The notes: generated by a model not told the origin, from the letters alone. A stretch of 64,000 nt of DNA from Arthrobacter wenxiniae (GCF_013376105.1 NZ_JAAMFM010000010.1:1-64000); one strand, 5' to 3'; shown: positions 25,628-34,871, counted from the stretch's first letter. Program-made: numbers and translations.

Positions 25628-27645
25628 CCACACTGATCAACACCGACCTGGTGGTGCTGGACGCCAACCTCGGCGCCGACACCTCCGCAGTGATCCGCCA
25701 CCTCGCCGGCATGGTTGCCGGCGCCGGCCGGGCCACCGGGACCGAGGGGCTGTACGCCGACGCCCTGGCCCGCGAACAAAAAACCGCCACGGGCGTGCCC
25801 GGCGGCATCGCCATCCCGCACTGCCGCTCCGAGGCGGTCCTGGAAGCCACGCTGGCCATGGCCCGCCTGGCACCGGCCGTCGACTTCGGCGCCAAGGACG
25901 GCCCGGCGGACATCATCTTCTTCATCGCCGCCCCCGCCGGTGCGGACAACGAGCACCTCAAGCTGCTCTCGAAGCTGGCCCGCTCCCTCATCAAGAAGGA
26001 CTTCACCGCCGCGCTGCGCGCCGCGAAGACCCCCGCCGACATCGTGGCCCTCGTCGACGGCGCCCTGGCCGACACTCCGGCGGGCGCGGCGGCACCAGGC
26101 GCGGAAGCGGCCGCCGCCGCCGTGTCCGCGCCCCGCCGCCTCGTCGCCGTGACGGCCTGCCCCACGGGCATCGCCCACACCTACATGGCAGCGGACTCGC
26201 TGGTCGAGGCGGCCAAGGAGGCGGGGGTCGAACTCCAGGTGGAAACGCAGGGCTCCGGCGCCGTGACCCCGCTGGACCCGGCCGTCATCGCCGCCGCCGA
26301 CGCCGTGATCTTCGCCGTCGACGTCGATGTCCGCGGCAAGGAACGCTTTGCCGGCAAGCCCGTCATCAACGCGCCCGTCAAGCGCGGGATCGACGAGCCC
26401 GCGAAGATGATCCAGGAGGCCCTTGCGACCGCCACGGATCCCCACGCGCACCGCGTGCCACACTTTGGCGCCGAGGAGGCTGCCGAGCACAATGCCGAGG
26501 TGGCGGGCGAACACCTGGGCACCAAGGTCAAGAAGGTCCTGCTCACCGGCGTCAGCTACATGATCCCGTTCGTGGCCGGCGGCGGCCTGCTGATCGCCCT
26601 CGGCTTCCTGCTGGGCGGCTACGGCATCGCCCTGGGCACCCATGCCGATGACATCCTCACCCACAACACCCTGCTCAACCTGCCCGACGGCGGAAACCTG
26701 GCCCTGTACCTGGGTGCCGTGGCGTTCAAGATCGGCGGCCTCTCGATGAGCTTCCTGGTCCCGGCGCTGGCGGGCTATATCGCCTTCGGCATCGCCGACC
26801 GCCCCGGCATCGCCCCCGGGTTCACGGCTGGCGCGGTGGCTGTCTTCATGGGCTCCGGCTTCCTGGGCGGCCTGGTGGGCGGTCTCATGGCCGGCCTTGC
26901 CGCCTACTGGATCGGCAGCTGGAAGGTGCCCCGCTGGCTGCGCGGCCTCATGCCGGTGGTCATCATCCCGCTCCTCGGCTCCATCATCGCCTCCGGCGCC
27001 ATGCTGCTGTTCCTTGGCGGCCCCATCGCAGCCTTCTCCAACGGCCTGAACCACTGGTTGACGGGCATGTCGGGCGCGTCCGCCGTCGTGCTGGGCATTG
27101 TCCTGGGCCTGATGATGTGCTTCGACCTTGGCGGCCCGGTCAACAAGGTGGCCTACGCGTTCGCCGTCGCAGGCCTCGGAACTGGATCCGCCCTGAACCA
27201 CGCGCCGTGGGAAATCATGGCGGCCGTCATGGCCGCCGGCATGGTCCCGCCGCTCGCCATGGCCCTGGCCACCGTGATCGACAGGAAGCGCTTCTCCCTG
27301 GCCGAACGGGAAAACGGCAAGGCCGCGTGGCTGCTCGGCGCGTCGTTCATCTCCGAAGGCGCCATCCCCTTTGCGGCCGCGGACCCCCTGCGCGTCATTC
27401 CGTCCATGATGCTTGGCGGTGCCTTCACGGGCGCAATCTGCATGGCCGCCGGCGTCACCTCGCAGGCACCGCACGGCGGAATCTTCGTTTTCTTCGCCAT
27501 CGGCAACATCGGCATGTTCATCACGGCCATCCTGGTTGGCATGGTGGTCTCGGCGTTCACCGTGGTGGCGCTCAAGCGCTGGGCAGTGCGCAAGCCCGTT
27601 GAAACCGTGGGCGCACCGGAGCTTGTCAGCCAGGGCAGCTACTAA
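25624..27645 (+). CDS. fruA: PTS fructose transporter EIIABC
   Basis: A 673-residue fused enzyme II. IIA (residues 1-150) has phospho-His66 in IAIPHCRSEAV; IIB (about 170-270) has phospho-Cys179 in VTACPTGIAHTYMAADSL; IIC (about 300-665) is the membrane channel, with SFISEGAIPFAAADPLRVIP near its end. It imports fructose as fructose-1-phosphate. There is no attached HPr/FPr domain, so phosphate must arrive from a separate HPr. An Ala/Gly linker joins IIA and IIB. The ATG at 25624 overlaps the fruK stop. Confidence 0.95.
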   Translation: MTTLINTDLVVLDANLGADTSAVIRHLAGMVAGAGRATGTEGLYADALAREQKTATGVPGGIAIPHCRSEAVLEATLAMARLAPAVDFGAKDGPADIIFFIAAPAGADNEHLKLLSKLARSLIKKDFTAALRAAKTPADIVALVDGALADTPAGAAAPGAEAAAAAVSAPRRLVAVTACPTGIAHTYMAADSLVEAAKEAGVELQVETQGSGAVTPLDPAVIAAADAVIFAVDVDVRGKERFAGKPVINAPVKRGIDEPAKMIQEALATATDPHAHRVPHFGAEEAAEHNAEVAGEHLGTKVKKVLLTGVSYMIPFVAGGGLLIALGFLLGGYGIALGTHADDILTHNTLLNLPDGGNLALYLGAVAFKIGGLSMSFLVPALAGYIAFGIADRPGIAPGFTAGAVAVFMGSGFLGGLVGGLMAGLAAYWIGSWKVPRWLRGLMPVVIIPLLGSIIASGAMLLFLGGPIAAFSNGLNHWLTGMSGASAVVLGIVLGLMMCFDLGGPVNKVAYAFAVAGLGTGSALNHAPWEIMAAVMAAGMVPPLAMALATVIDRKRFSLAERENGKAAWLLGASFISEGAIPFAAADPLRVIPSMMLGGAFTGAICMAAGVTSQAPHGGIFVFFAIGNIGMFITAILVGMVVSAFTVVALKRWAVRKPVETVGAPELVSQGSY

Positions 27646-27662
27646 CCCTCGAAGGAGTCATC

Positions 27663-29378
27663 ATGCAGAGCTATGTCGGAGTCGGCGTCACCCCCGGCCG
27701 CGTGGTCGGGCCCGTGCGCCTCATGCCGCCCGCACTGTGCGAGCCGCCCGCCGGGGAACGGCTTCCCGCTCCCGACGGCACGGGCACCCCGCCCGAGGAG
27801 GCCGCCGCCGCGGCGCTGAAAGCGGCGGCGGCCCAGGTCAGGGCCGAGCTGGCCGGCCGGGCGTCCCGCGCCTCCGGCGACAGCAAGGCGGTCCTGGAGG
27901 CCACGGCACAGATGGCGTCCGACCCCATGCTGCTCAAGGCCGCCGTCAAGCTGATCAACGCCGGCTCCTCGGCGCAACGGGCCATCTGGGACGCCGGCAA
28001 CGACGTCGCGGCCATGCTCGTCAGCCTCGGCGGCTACATGGCGGAGCGCTCCCACGACGTCCTGGACGTCCGCTCCCGCATCGTCTCCGCGCTGCGCGGG
28101 GTCCCAGCCCCCGTGATCCCTGACTCCGACGTCCCGTTCATCCTGGTGGCGGCGGACCTGGCCCCGGCGGACACGGCCACCCTGGACCCCGCCAAGGTCC
28201 TTGCCCTGGTCACGGCCGGAGGCGGGCCCCAGTCACACACGGCAATCATTGCCCGCACCCTGGGACTGCCGGCCGTGGTGGCCGCCACCGGGGTGCAGGA
28301 GCTGGCCGAAAACATACTCGTTTACGTGGACGGCGCGCAGGGTCGCATCACCACAGGGCCGGGCCCGGCCGAGCTCGCCGCCGCCGCGAAGTGGCGCGGG
28401 CAGGCCTCCCTGCTGGACACGTTCGACGGCGTGGGACGGCTGGGCGACGGCACCCCCCTTGACCTTTTGGCCAACGTGGGCGGCGCCAGGGATGCCCGGG
28501 CCGCCGCCGCCGCCGGGGCCCAGGGCGTCGGGCTGCTGCGCACCGAGTTCTGCTTCCTCGGGCACGACTCCGAGCCCGGGCACGACGAGCAGGTGGCGGC
28601 GTACAAAGGCGTGTTTGGCGCCTTCCCCGGCAAGAAGGTGGTGGTCCGCACGCTGGACGCGGGCGCCGACAAGCCGCTGCCGTTCCTGACGGACGCCGCC
28701 GAGCCGAACCCCGCGCTGGGCGTCCGCGGCTACCGCACGGACACCACGTCACCCGGGGTCCTGGCCCGGCAGCTGGCCGCCATCGCCGACGCGGCAGCCG
28801 ACTCCGACGCGATCGTGTGGGTCATGGCGCCGATGATCGCCACGGCCGCCGAGGCCGCCGAATTTGCCGCCCTGTGCGCCGGCGCCGGGCTGCAAGCGCC
28901 CGGCGTCATGGTGGAGGTCCCGTCCGCCGCGCTCACCTCCCGCCACCTGCTGGACCAGGTGGAGTTCGCCAGCCTGGGCACCAACGACCTCACGCAGTAT
29001 GCCATGGCCGCCGACCGGCAGCTGGGCCCGCTGGCCGCCCTCAACGACCCCTGGCAGCCGGCCGTCCTGGCGCTGGTCCGCGCGACCGTTGACGGCGCCG
29101 CGGCCCAGGGACTTTCGGCAGGGGCGCCGCCCAAGCCGGTGGGCGTGTGCGGCGAGGCCGCCGCGGACCCGGCCCTCGCCGTCGTGCTGGCTGGACTGGG
29201 TGTCAGCAGCCTGTCCATGGCGGCCCGGGCCATCCCCGCCGTCAGCGCCGTGCTCCGCTCCGTGACGGCGGAGCAGGCCCGGGAACTGGCCGCCCGCGCC
29301 GAGGCTGCCGCCACCGCCGGCGAGGCCCGCGGGCTGGTCCGCGCAGCCCTCCCGGCCCTGGCGGAGCTGGGCCTGTAG
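27663..29378 (+). CDS. ptsI: PEP-protein phosphotransferase, PTS enzyme I
   Basis: A 571-residue enzyme I that passes phosphate from PEP to HPr. The phospho-His is residue 192 in GGGPQSHTAIIARTLGLPAV; the PEP site has GLLRTEFCFLG, GTNDLTQYAMAADRQLG, and the catalytic Cys in VGVCGEAAADP. It starts after GAAGGAG, 17 bp from fruA. Usually ptsH follows in relatives, but here the next gene is an unrelated transporter. A short GC-rich inverted repeat (29382-29413) after the stop may terminate the operon, but it has no U-tract. Confidence 0.95.
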   Translation: MQSYVGVGVTPGRVVGPVRLMPPALCEPPAGERLPAPDGTGTPPEEAAAAALKAAAAQVRAELAGRASRASGDSKAVLEATAQMASDPMLLKAAVKLINAGSSAQRAIWDAGNDVAAMLVSLGGYMAERSHDVLDVRSRIVSALRGVPAPVIPDSDVPFILVAADLAPADTATLDPAKVLALVTAGGGPQSHTAIIARTLGLPAVVAATGVQELAENILVYVDGAQGRITTGPGPAELAAAAKWRGQASLLDTFDGVGRLGDGTPLDLLANVGGARDARAAAAAGAQGVGLLRTEFCFLGHDSEPGHDEQVAAYKGVFGAFPGKKVVVRTLDAGADKPLPFLTDAAEPNPALGVRGYRTDTTSPGVLARQLAAIADAAADSDAIVWVMAPMIATAAEAAEFAALCAGAGLQAPGVMVEVPSAALTSRHLLDQVEFASLGTNDLTQYAMAADRQLGPLAALNDPWQPAVLALVRATVDGAAAQGLSAGAPPKPVGVCGEAAADPALAVVLAGLGVSSLSMAARAIPAVSAVLRSVTAEQARELAARAEAAATAGEARGLVRAALPALAELGL

Positions 29379-29507
29379 ACACCGGGGCCGCGGTTTTCAG
29401 GACCCCGCCCCGGGGCTGAAATCGGTCCGTCTGCTAGGGTTTAACGTCTGCCCGTAGCAATGAAGCTAAAAGCCACAAGCAAATGACCTCCGTAGGGAGC
29501 TGGACAA

Positions 29508-31112
29508 ATGCCCATGGACCGAAGCACGATTCACCCGGACAACGGTGTTAAGGACACCACCGAAAAGACGCAGGCCACGCCCAAAAGGCCGCGCCTGCCG
29601 CAATTGAAACGACGCCGGCTCAACATGGACCATGTCAACGTCGTCGACACGCCAATGCTGAAAAAAGCGCTCGGCGGCACCGTGGTGGGAAACACCATGG
29701 AATGGTACGACGTAGGCGTGTTCGGCTACCTGATCGCCACCATGGGGCCCGTGTTCCTGCCCGAAGCCGACAAGAGCGTGCAAACATTGTTCCTCCTCGG
29801 AACGTTTGCCGCCACCTTCCTGGCGCGTCCGCTGGGCGGCATCGTCTTTGGCTGGCTCGGCGACAGGATCGGCCGGCAAAAGGTGCTCGCCACCACGCTG
29901 CTGATCATGGCCGCCTCCACCTTTGCCGTGGGCCTGCTTCCGGGCTACGCGCAGATTGGAATCTGGGCCGCCGTGCTGCTGGTCCTCTTGAAGCTGGTGC
30001 AGGGTTTCTCCACCGGCGGCGAGTACGCGGGCGCCACCACGTTTGTGAGCGAGTACGCACCTGACAGCCGCCGCGGCTTTTTTGCCAGCATCCTGGACCT
30101 GGGCAGTTACATGGGCTTTGCCATCGGCGCGGCCCTCGTCTCCGTGCTGCAGCTGACAATGGGGCAGGACGTCATGGAGCAGTGGGGCTGGCGCCTGCCG
30201 TTCCTGATCGCAGGCCCGCTGGGTGCCATTGCCATCTACTTCCGGATGAAGATCGAGGAGTCCCCCCAGTTCCAGGCCACCCTGGACGCCAATGAAGAGA
30301 ACTCCAAGTCGGCGGCTGCCGGCGATGAAGACACTTCCAGCGGCCCTGTCCGGCTGGTCAAGGTGTACTGGCGCCAGATTGTGCTCGCCATGATCCTCGT
30401 GGCCGCCGCCAACACCGTGGGCTACGCCCTGACGTCCTACATGCCGACCTACCTCACCGACTCCATGGGCTACGACCCCGTCCACGGCACGTTGCTTACC
30501 ATCCCCGTGCTGGTCATCATGGCCCTGTGCATCCCGTTGACGGGACGGCTCTCCGACAAGGTGGGCCGCCGGCCCGTGCTCTGGGTCGGCGCCCTGAGCA
30601 CAGTGGTTTTGGCCCTCCCGGCATTCATGCTGATCGGCGTCGGCGGCATTTGGTCGACACTTCTGGGCCTGGCGCTGGTCGCCTTCCCGGTGACGTTCTA
30701 CGTGGCCAACCTGGCATCCTCCCTGCCGGCGCTGTTCCCCACCTCCAGCCGCTACGGCGGCATGGGCATTGCCTACAACTTTGCCGTGGCGATCTTTGGG
30801 GGCACCGCGCCGTTCATCATTCAGGGACTTATTACGCTCACCGGCAACGACTTGATGCCGGCGTACTACCTGATGTTCACCTCCGCGATCGGCGCGGTGG
30901 CGATCTACTTCCTGCGTGAGTCGGCCCAGAAGCCGCTGCCCGGTTCGATGCCAAGCGTGGCCACGGTGGAGGAGGCGGAAGCGCTGGTGGCCGGGCAGGA
31001 CGAAAACCCCCTGCTGGACATGGACCACCTGCCCTTCGACGAGACCTACGAGCCGGCGACCCCTGGCGCGGGAATCCCCGTGACCGTGGGCCGTCCAGGA
31101 ACGGACGCCTGA
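29508..31112 (+). CDS. MFS transporter, metabolite:H+ symporter (MHS, ProP-like)
   Basis: A 534-residue, 12-helix permease of the MHS family. After a basic ~45-residue N-terminus comes GGTVVGNTMEWYDVGVFGYL, the family's hallmark entry, followed by FLARPLGGIVFGWLGDRIGR (the loop 2-3 motif). MHS members import proline/betaine, citrate, dicarboxylates or aromatics; substrate not assigned. ATG 29508 follows AGGGAGC. The last 67 bp overlap the convergent gene on the other strand. Confidence 0.9.
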   Translation: MPMDRSTIHPDNGVKDTTEKTQATPKRPRLPQLKRRRLNMDHVNVVDTPMLKKALGGTVVGNTMEWYDVGVFGYLIATMGPVFLPEADKSVQTLFLLGTFAATFLARPLGGIVFGWLGDRIGRQKVLATTLLIMAASTFAVGLLPGYAQIGIWAAVLLVLLKLVQGFSTGGEYAGATTFVSEYAPDSRRGFFASILDLGSYMGFAIGAALVSVLQLTMGQDVMEQWGWRLPFLIAGPLGAIAIYFRMKIEESPQFQATLDANEENSKSAAAGDEDTSSGPVRLVKVYWRQIVLAMILVAAANTVGYALTSYMPTYLTDSMGYDPVHGTLLTIPVLVIMALCIPLTGRLSDKVGRRPVLWVGALSTVVLALPAFMLIGVGGIWSTLLGLALVAFPVTFYVANLASSLPALFPTSSRYGGMGIAYNFAVAIFGGTAPFIIQGLITLTGNDLMPAYYLMFTSAIGAVAIYFLRESAQKPLPGSMPSVATVEEAEALVAGQDENPLLDMDHLPFDETYEPATPGAGIPVTVGRPGTDA

Positions 31113-31678
31113 CCCGCATGCCCTCCCCGGGTGCCGGACTCCGCCTCGACCTCGACGAATATCGGGTGCCGGGCGTGGAGTCCGGCACCCGGCCTCGTGT
31201 GGGCCACCATGGTGCGCACGGATTTCCGCAGCGTGGGGACCTCCGCCGCCCGGTAGACGTGGCCAAAGGGATCCGCCAGGATGGCCCCTTGCGATACTGC
31301 GGACGGCGGCGGCCACGGATCCGGGCCGTGCCTGAGCCAAAGGCACTCGAAGAGTGTTTCCAGCAGGGCCGGCATGGTGCCGGGGTAAAAGCGCTGCAGG
31401 GGGTAGCGGTGCGGAGCGCGGTGCTGCGCGTCAATCCAGGCCTGCCGCAGCCAGGAAAAGTCGGGTGCTCCCAGACCCGGCGCCAGTGCCAGCCGGGCGC
31501 CCGGCGCGGCGACCAGCCTGAAGGGGGCGCCATGCCGGTCCAGGATGCAGGCGGCCTCGTTCGCGTACTCGAAGGCGGCCACGACGTCCGCCGCCGATTC
31601 ATGGAAGGAAAACTCCCCGCCGTCGTCCACGGAGACGAACCCCCCGTCCCCCGGCGCCTGCCGCCACACGCTGTTCAT
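31046..31678 (-). CDS. Hypothetical protein
   Basis: No family recognised. The 210-residue product has plausible composition, with conserved-looking blocks (FVSVDDGGEFSFHESAADVV; FYPGTMPALLETLFECLWLR), no signal peptide and no membrane helix. The ATG at 31678 was chosen over an in-frame GTG further up (31762). The 3' end overlaps the transporter's end tail-to-tail by 67 bp, so the last ~20 residues are antisense to it and may be poorly constrained. Confidence 0.6.
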   Translation of the reverse strand: MNSVWRQAPGDGGFVSVDDGGEFSFHESAADVVAAFEYANEAACILDRHGAPFRLVAAPGARLALAPGLGAPDFSWLRQAWIDAQHRAPHRYPLQRFYPGTMPALLETLFECLWLRHGPDPWPPPSAVSQGAILADPFGHVYRAAEVPTLRKSVRTMVAHTRPGAGLHARHPIFVEVEAESGTRGGHAGQASVPGRPTVTGIPAPGVAGS

Positions 31679-31780
31679 ACATTCATGGAAGCATCCCCGT
31701 TGGCGCTCCGGCGAAGTCTTGACGTGATCCATACGGCGGGCGCGCAAATCCTGACACACCATTGACGCCGCGGCCCCGCC

Positions 31781-32155
31781 TCACGGCGCCCCCCGCCCTT
31801 CATGCCTTGCCTGGCGCGGCTCCGATGGATCCGCGCGTGCGGTTGCGGCGGCCGCTTCAAGGCCCACCACTGTCGCCTCCAGGTCCAGGAGGGATTCCTG
31901 CATCCAGACAACCGCGGAATCGTTGAGCAGTTGTGCGGACTCTTCGGCGGGGCCCTCCGGCCTGGCCGCCAGATAGTCGTCGAGCCGGCGCTGAAGGGTC
32001 AAAAGGAGCACCATGAGTTCGGCCGCCAGCTGGTCCCTCCCGCTCTTGGGCAGCTGCGCCACCCGCCGGGGCGCGGGGCGCCCGCCGGTCCGCGCCCGTG
32101 AGAGGGGCCCCGCCGCCTCCAGAAGCAGTTTTTTAACATCCGGGGGGTGAATCAT
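31781..32155 (-). CDS. Hypothetical helical protein
   Basis: A 124-residue protein with a middle rich in Leu and charged residues (ELMVLLLTLQRRLDDYLAAR; VVWMQESLLDLEATVVGLEA) that suggests two or three amphipathic helices or a coiled coil. No family recognised. The ATG at 32155 is chosen because sequence upstream in the same frame lacks protein-like character. Real coding status is probable but not certain. Confidence 0.5.
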   Translation of the reverse strand: MIHPPDVKKLLLEAAGPLSRARTGGRPAPRRVAQLPKSGRDQLAAELMVLLLTLQRRLDDYLAARPEGPAEESAQLLNDSAVVWMQESLLDLEATVVGLEAAAATARADPSEPRQARHEGRGAP

Positions 32156-32511
32156 GGCGTACCGCCCGGTCCCGCCTTCTCTGCGCGGGCATTCCGCGGG
32201 CACGGGCCGTTCAGGGGCCTGATGGAAGGCATCGTGGTCCCCCCCCCCTAAAAATAGCCGCAACAACATAGTCGTGCCGGGGTCTGGGGCAGGTCCCCAT
32301 TCTAGTTCATTTCCCTGGGCGCGGACGGGAAACCGGCCGCAATTCTCCGGGCGGCGTGCGCGCGGCGGGTCTCCGCACCACCCCGGCACCGGAGGCAACG
32401 CGACGGCCGGGAGGCGTGCGTGCCGCTCGAACGGGCCTAAGATGAAGGAACACCCGCGGTTCCGAAGTTCGTGTCGCAGCACTTCGACAACGCCCAAGGA
32501 GGCTAAGCCCC
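32156..32511. other. Intergenic region with a C10 tract
   Basis: About 355 bp without a recognised gene, between a minus-strand hypothetical gene and the GAF-ANTAR pair. A run of ten C bases lies at 32239-32248, followed by TAAAAATAG. A strong ribosome site AAGGAGG lies at 32496-32502, just before a short reading frame at 32512. Confidence 0.5.
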
Positions 32512-32622
32512 GTGCGCCTTCTTGGATGTCCAGGAGTTGCCACGCCACCCCGGCCTTCCGCCGCGGCCCGGCCGGTTCCCCGGCACGCGGCGGCATGCGG
32601 TGCGGCGGCGCGTCATGGTTGA
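32512..32622 (+). CDS. Possible 36-codon upstream reading frame
   Basis: GTG 32512 lies 9 bp after the strong ribosome site AAGGAGG (32496-32502), which is too far from the GAF-ANTAR start to serve it. The frame encodes an Ala/Pro/Arg-rich peptide of 36 residues and stops at 32620-32622, overlapping the GAF-ANTAR ATG (32615) by 8 bp in another frame. That would couple translation of the regulator to the short frame. No similarity is known; could be chance. Confidence 0.25.
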   Translation: MRLLGCPGVATPPRPSAAARPVPRHAAACGAAARHG

Positions 32623-33322
32623 CGATTCCACCCCTGGGCCTACGGATTTTGGTGCGGAGCTGTGCGCAGCGTTTCAGCAGAACCTGCCCATCACGGGTGT
32701 TGCCGTATCGGCCTTTCCCGGCATGGTCCCGGAGACCCCGATTTGCGCCAGCGATGCCATTTCGGCCCGCATTGACGAAATGCAATTTGAGTTGGGCGAA
32801 GGCCCCCGGTGGACGGCCATGCGGACCCGCAGGCCCGTGGCCCTGCCGAACGTGAAGTCGGACGGGCATCCACAGTGGCCAGTGTTCGCCAAGGCACTGC
32901 TGACACTCGATGTCTCGGCGCTCTTCGAGTTTCCGCTCGTGCTCGGCTCCATGGACATCGGAGTCGTTGAACTTTACAGCACCGCTTCCGGGCCCCTCAG
33001 CCCGGCCGACCACGCCAAGGCCCTCCAGCTCGCCGACGCCGCGGCCTGGAAGCTGCTTCGGCACCTGCTGACTGCCGCGCCACTGGACGCCACGGCCCCG
33101 TACCGGGACGACGGCCCCCGGCTTTCGCGCCGGGAAATCCATCAGGCAACCGGAATGGTGCTGGCCCAGGCCGGGGTCTCGGCCACCGATGCACTGCTGC
33201 TGCTGAGGGCCCATGCATTCGCCCAGGGGCGCCCGGTGCATGAGGTTGCACGCGACGTGGTCGGCAGGATCCTTGACTTTACACCCACGGGCGGGGGTGG
33301 GGGCGACGGTTCCGTGCAGTAG
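32615..33322 (+). CDS. GAF-ANTAR RNA-binding antitermination regulator 1
   Basis: A 235-residue protein: a GAF sensor domain (residues ~20-160, with MQFELGEGPRWTAMRTRRPV and DIGVVELYS) followed by an ANTAR RNA-binding domain (~175-228: REIHQATGMVLAQAGVSATD, then RAHAFAQGRPVHEVARDVV). ANTAR proteins bind paired hairpins in nascent RNA and stop premature termination. The start ATG 32615 has no clear ribosome site of its own, see the upstream frame. A second GAF-ANTAR gene begins 10 bp after its stop. Confidence 0.87.
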   Translation: MVDDSTPGPTDFGAELCAAFQQNLPITGVAVSAFPGMVPETPICASDAISARIDEMQFELGEGPRWTAMRTRRPVALPNVKSDGHPQWPVFAKALLTLDVSALFEFPLVLGSMDIGVVELYSTASGPLSPADHAKALQLADAAAWKLLRHLLTAAPLDATAPYRDDGPRLSRREIHQATGMVLAQAGVSATDALLLLRAHAFAQGRPVHEVARDVVGRILDFTPTGGGGGDGSVQ

Positions 33323-33332
33323 AATTCCGACT

Positions 33333-34052
33333 ATGGCGATCTTAAGCCGCGCCCGGCGCGTGAGTGCCGCATTCGTCAGGATAGCGGACACCCTGGTGGT
33401 CGACTACGACGTCATCGACCAGCTGCAGACCCTCGTTGACGAGTCGGTCGCACTGCTCGACGCCACCGCTGCCGGCCTGCTGCTGGTCGATCCTGCAGGA
33501 GAACTCCAGGTCATGGCGTCCACCAGCGAGAGAAGCCAGCTCGTGGAAGTCCTGCAGTCGGAAGCGGGCGTTGGCCCGTGCGTTGACTGCTTCCGGACGG
33601 GTGCCGTGGTCTCGGTCCGTGACATTGCAGCCGACGGGTCCGCGTGGCCGCAATTCCAGTCTGCCGCACTCAGCCAGGGCTTCAGGTCGCTTCACGCCGT
33701 TCCGATGCGGCTGCGCGGCCAAACGATCGGCGCGCTGAACCTGTTCAGGCAGGAGCTCGGTTCGCTCAGTGCCGAAGATGCCGCCATCGCCCAGGCGTTC
33801 GCCGACGTTGCCACCATCAGCCTCCTGCAGGAGAGGGCGCTGCGGGAAAGCGCAGTCGTCAATGAGCAGCTCCAGCGGGCCCTCAACAGCAGGATTGTCA
33901 TTGAACAGGCCAAGGGCGTCATTGCGCACACGGCCAACGCCAGCATTGACGGCTCCTTTGCGCTGCTGCGTTCCTACGCCCGGGCGCACAACCAGTCGCT
34001 CGACGAGACGGCAAGACTCGTGGTGGAACGGAAGCTCACCATTTCGTCCTGA
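33333..34052 (+). CDS. GAF-ANTAR RNA-binding antitermination regulator 2
   Basis: A 239-residue protein: GAF domain (residues ~20-165; AAGLLLVDPAGELQVMASTS, later FRSLHAVPMRLRGQTIGALN) and a clear ANTAR domain (NSRIVIEQAKGVIAHTANAS ... ARAHNQSLDETARLVVERKL). It differs from its upstream neighbour in the GAF part, so the two may sense different signals and could form a heterodimer. The ATG at 33333 lacks a good ribosome site and is probably translated by coupling. Confidence 0.9.
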   Translation: MAILSRARRVSAAFVRIADTLVVDYDVIDQLQTLVDESVALLDATAAGLLLVDPAGELQVMASTSERSQLVEVLQSEAGVGPCVDCFRTGAVVSVRDIAADGSAWPQFQSAALSQGFRSLHAVPMRLRGQTIGALNLFRQELGSLSAEDAAIAQAFADVATISLLQERALRESAVVNEQLQRALNSRIVIEQAKGVIAHTANASIDGSFALLRSYARAHNQSLDETARLVVERKLTISS

Positions 34053-34109
34053 CCACCCGCCGGGCCGATTGCCCATGCCGCGGTTCAACGCAACCGCTGC
34101 CGAAAAACA

Positions 34110-34871
34110 TCACCGGCCGCGGTTGCCGGCCGCCGCCGCGACCCTGTCCGGGACCAGGCGGCTGATGGCAACAAGCGCGGTGTACCGCCGGGACGGGATG
34201 GAAACGGCCCGGCCGCGGGCGGAGTCGGCCAGGCCCTCCCGCACCACCTGGTCCGGGTCCAGCCACAGCCACGTCGGGATGCGTCCCGTGTTGGCGCCCA
34301 TGCGCTGGTGGAATTCCGTATGCACAAAGCCCGGGCAGACGGCTGTCACGTGGACGCCGCGGGGACCGTAGCGCAGGTTGGCGAAGCGGCTGAAGCTGAT
34401 GCCCCACGCCTTGGCCGCCCCATAGGACCCGCGCGGGATGAACCCGGCGACGCTGGCCACGTTGATGATCCGGCCCCGCCGGCGCTCCAGCATGGGCCCG
34501 AGCGCTGCGTGCATCAGCTCCATCGGGGTGCGGACCAGCAGCCGCAGCTGGTCCGCCTCCTCCCGGGCGGTGCTTGCCTCGAACGAGGCCACCAGGCCAA
34601 AGCCGGCATTGTTCACCAGGACGTCAACGGGCCGCGCCGGGTCCGCCAGCCGGGCTCCCGTGGCAGCAACGCCGTCGTCCGTCAACAGGTCGGCGGTCAG
34701 GACCTCCACCTCCACGCCGAACTCCTGGCGCAGCCGGGCCGCCGTCGCCCCAAGCCGGGCTGCGTCCCTGGCCACCAGGACCAGGTTGTGCTGGGAGCGC
34801 GCCAGTTGCCGGGCGAATTCGGCCCCGAGGCCCGCGCTGGCTCCCGTAATGAGCGCGGTGGGGCGGCCCAC
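34110..34871 (-). CDS. Short-chain dehydrogenase/reductase
   Basis: A 253-residue classical SDR. NAD(P)-binding TGASAGLG lies at residues 9-16, the NNAG motif in DVLVNNAGFGL, and the catalytic Ser and YxxxK in NVASVAGFIPRGSYGAAKAW. An Arg after the second strand (VLVARDAARL) suggests NADPH preference. Substrate unknown. The GTG start at 34871 directly follows the TAG of the acetyltransferase gene. Confidence 0.92.
   Translation of the reverse strand: MGRPTALITGASAGLGAEFARQLARSQHNLVLVARDAARLGATAARLRQEFGVEVEVLTADLLTDDGVAATGARLADPARPVDVLVNNAGFGLVASFEASTAREEADQLRLLVRTPMELMHAALGPMLERRRGRIINVASVAGFIPRGSYGAAKAWGISFSRFANLRYGPRGVHVTAVCPGFVHTEFHQRMGANTGRIPTWLWLDPDQVVREGLADSARGRAVSIPSRRYTALVAISRLVPDRVAAAAGNRGR

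Noticed and set aside
25093-27474. A 793-codon minus-strand frame opposite fruK-fruA
   Set aside because: Shadow of the fructose genes; no domain and composition typical of antisense GC-rich DNA.
29382-29413. A rho-independent terminator after ptsI
   Set aside because: Seven-base arms, an 18-base loop and no U-tract; too weak to list as a feature.
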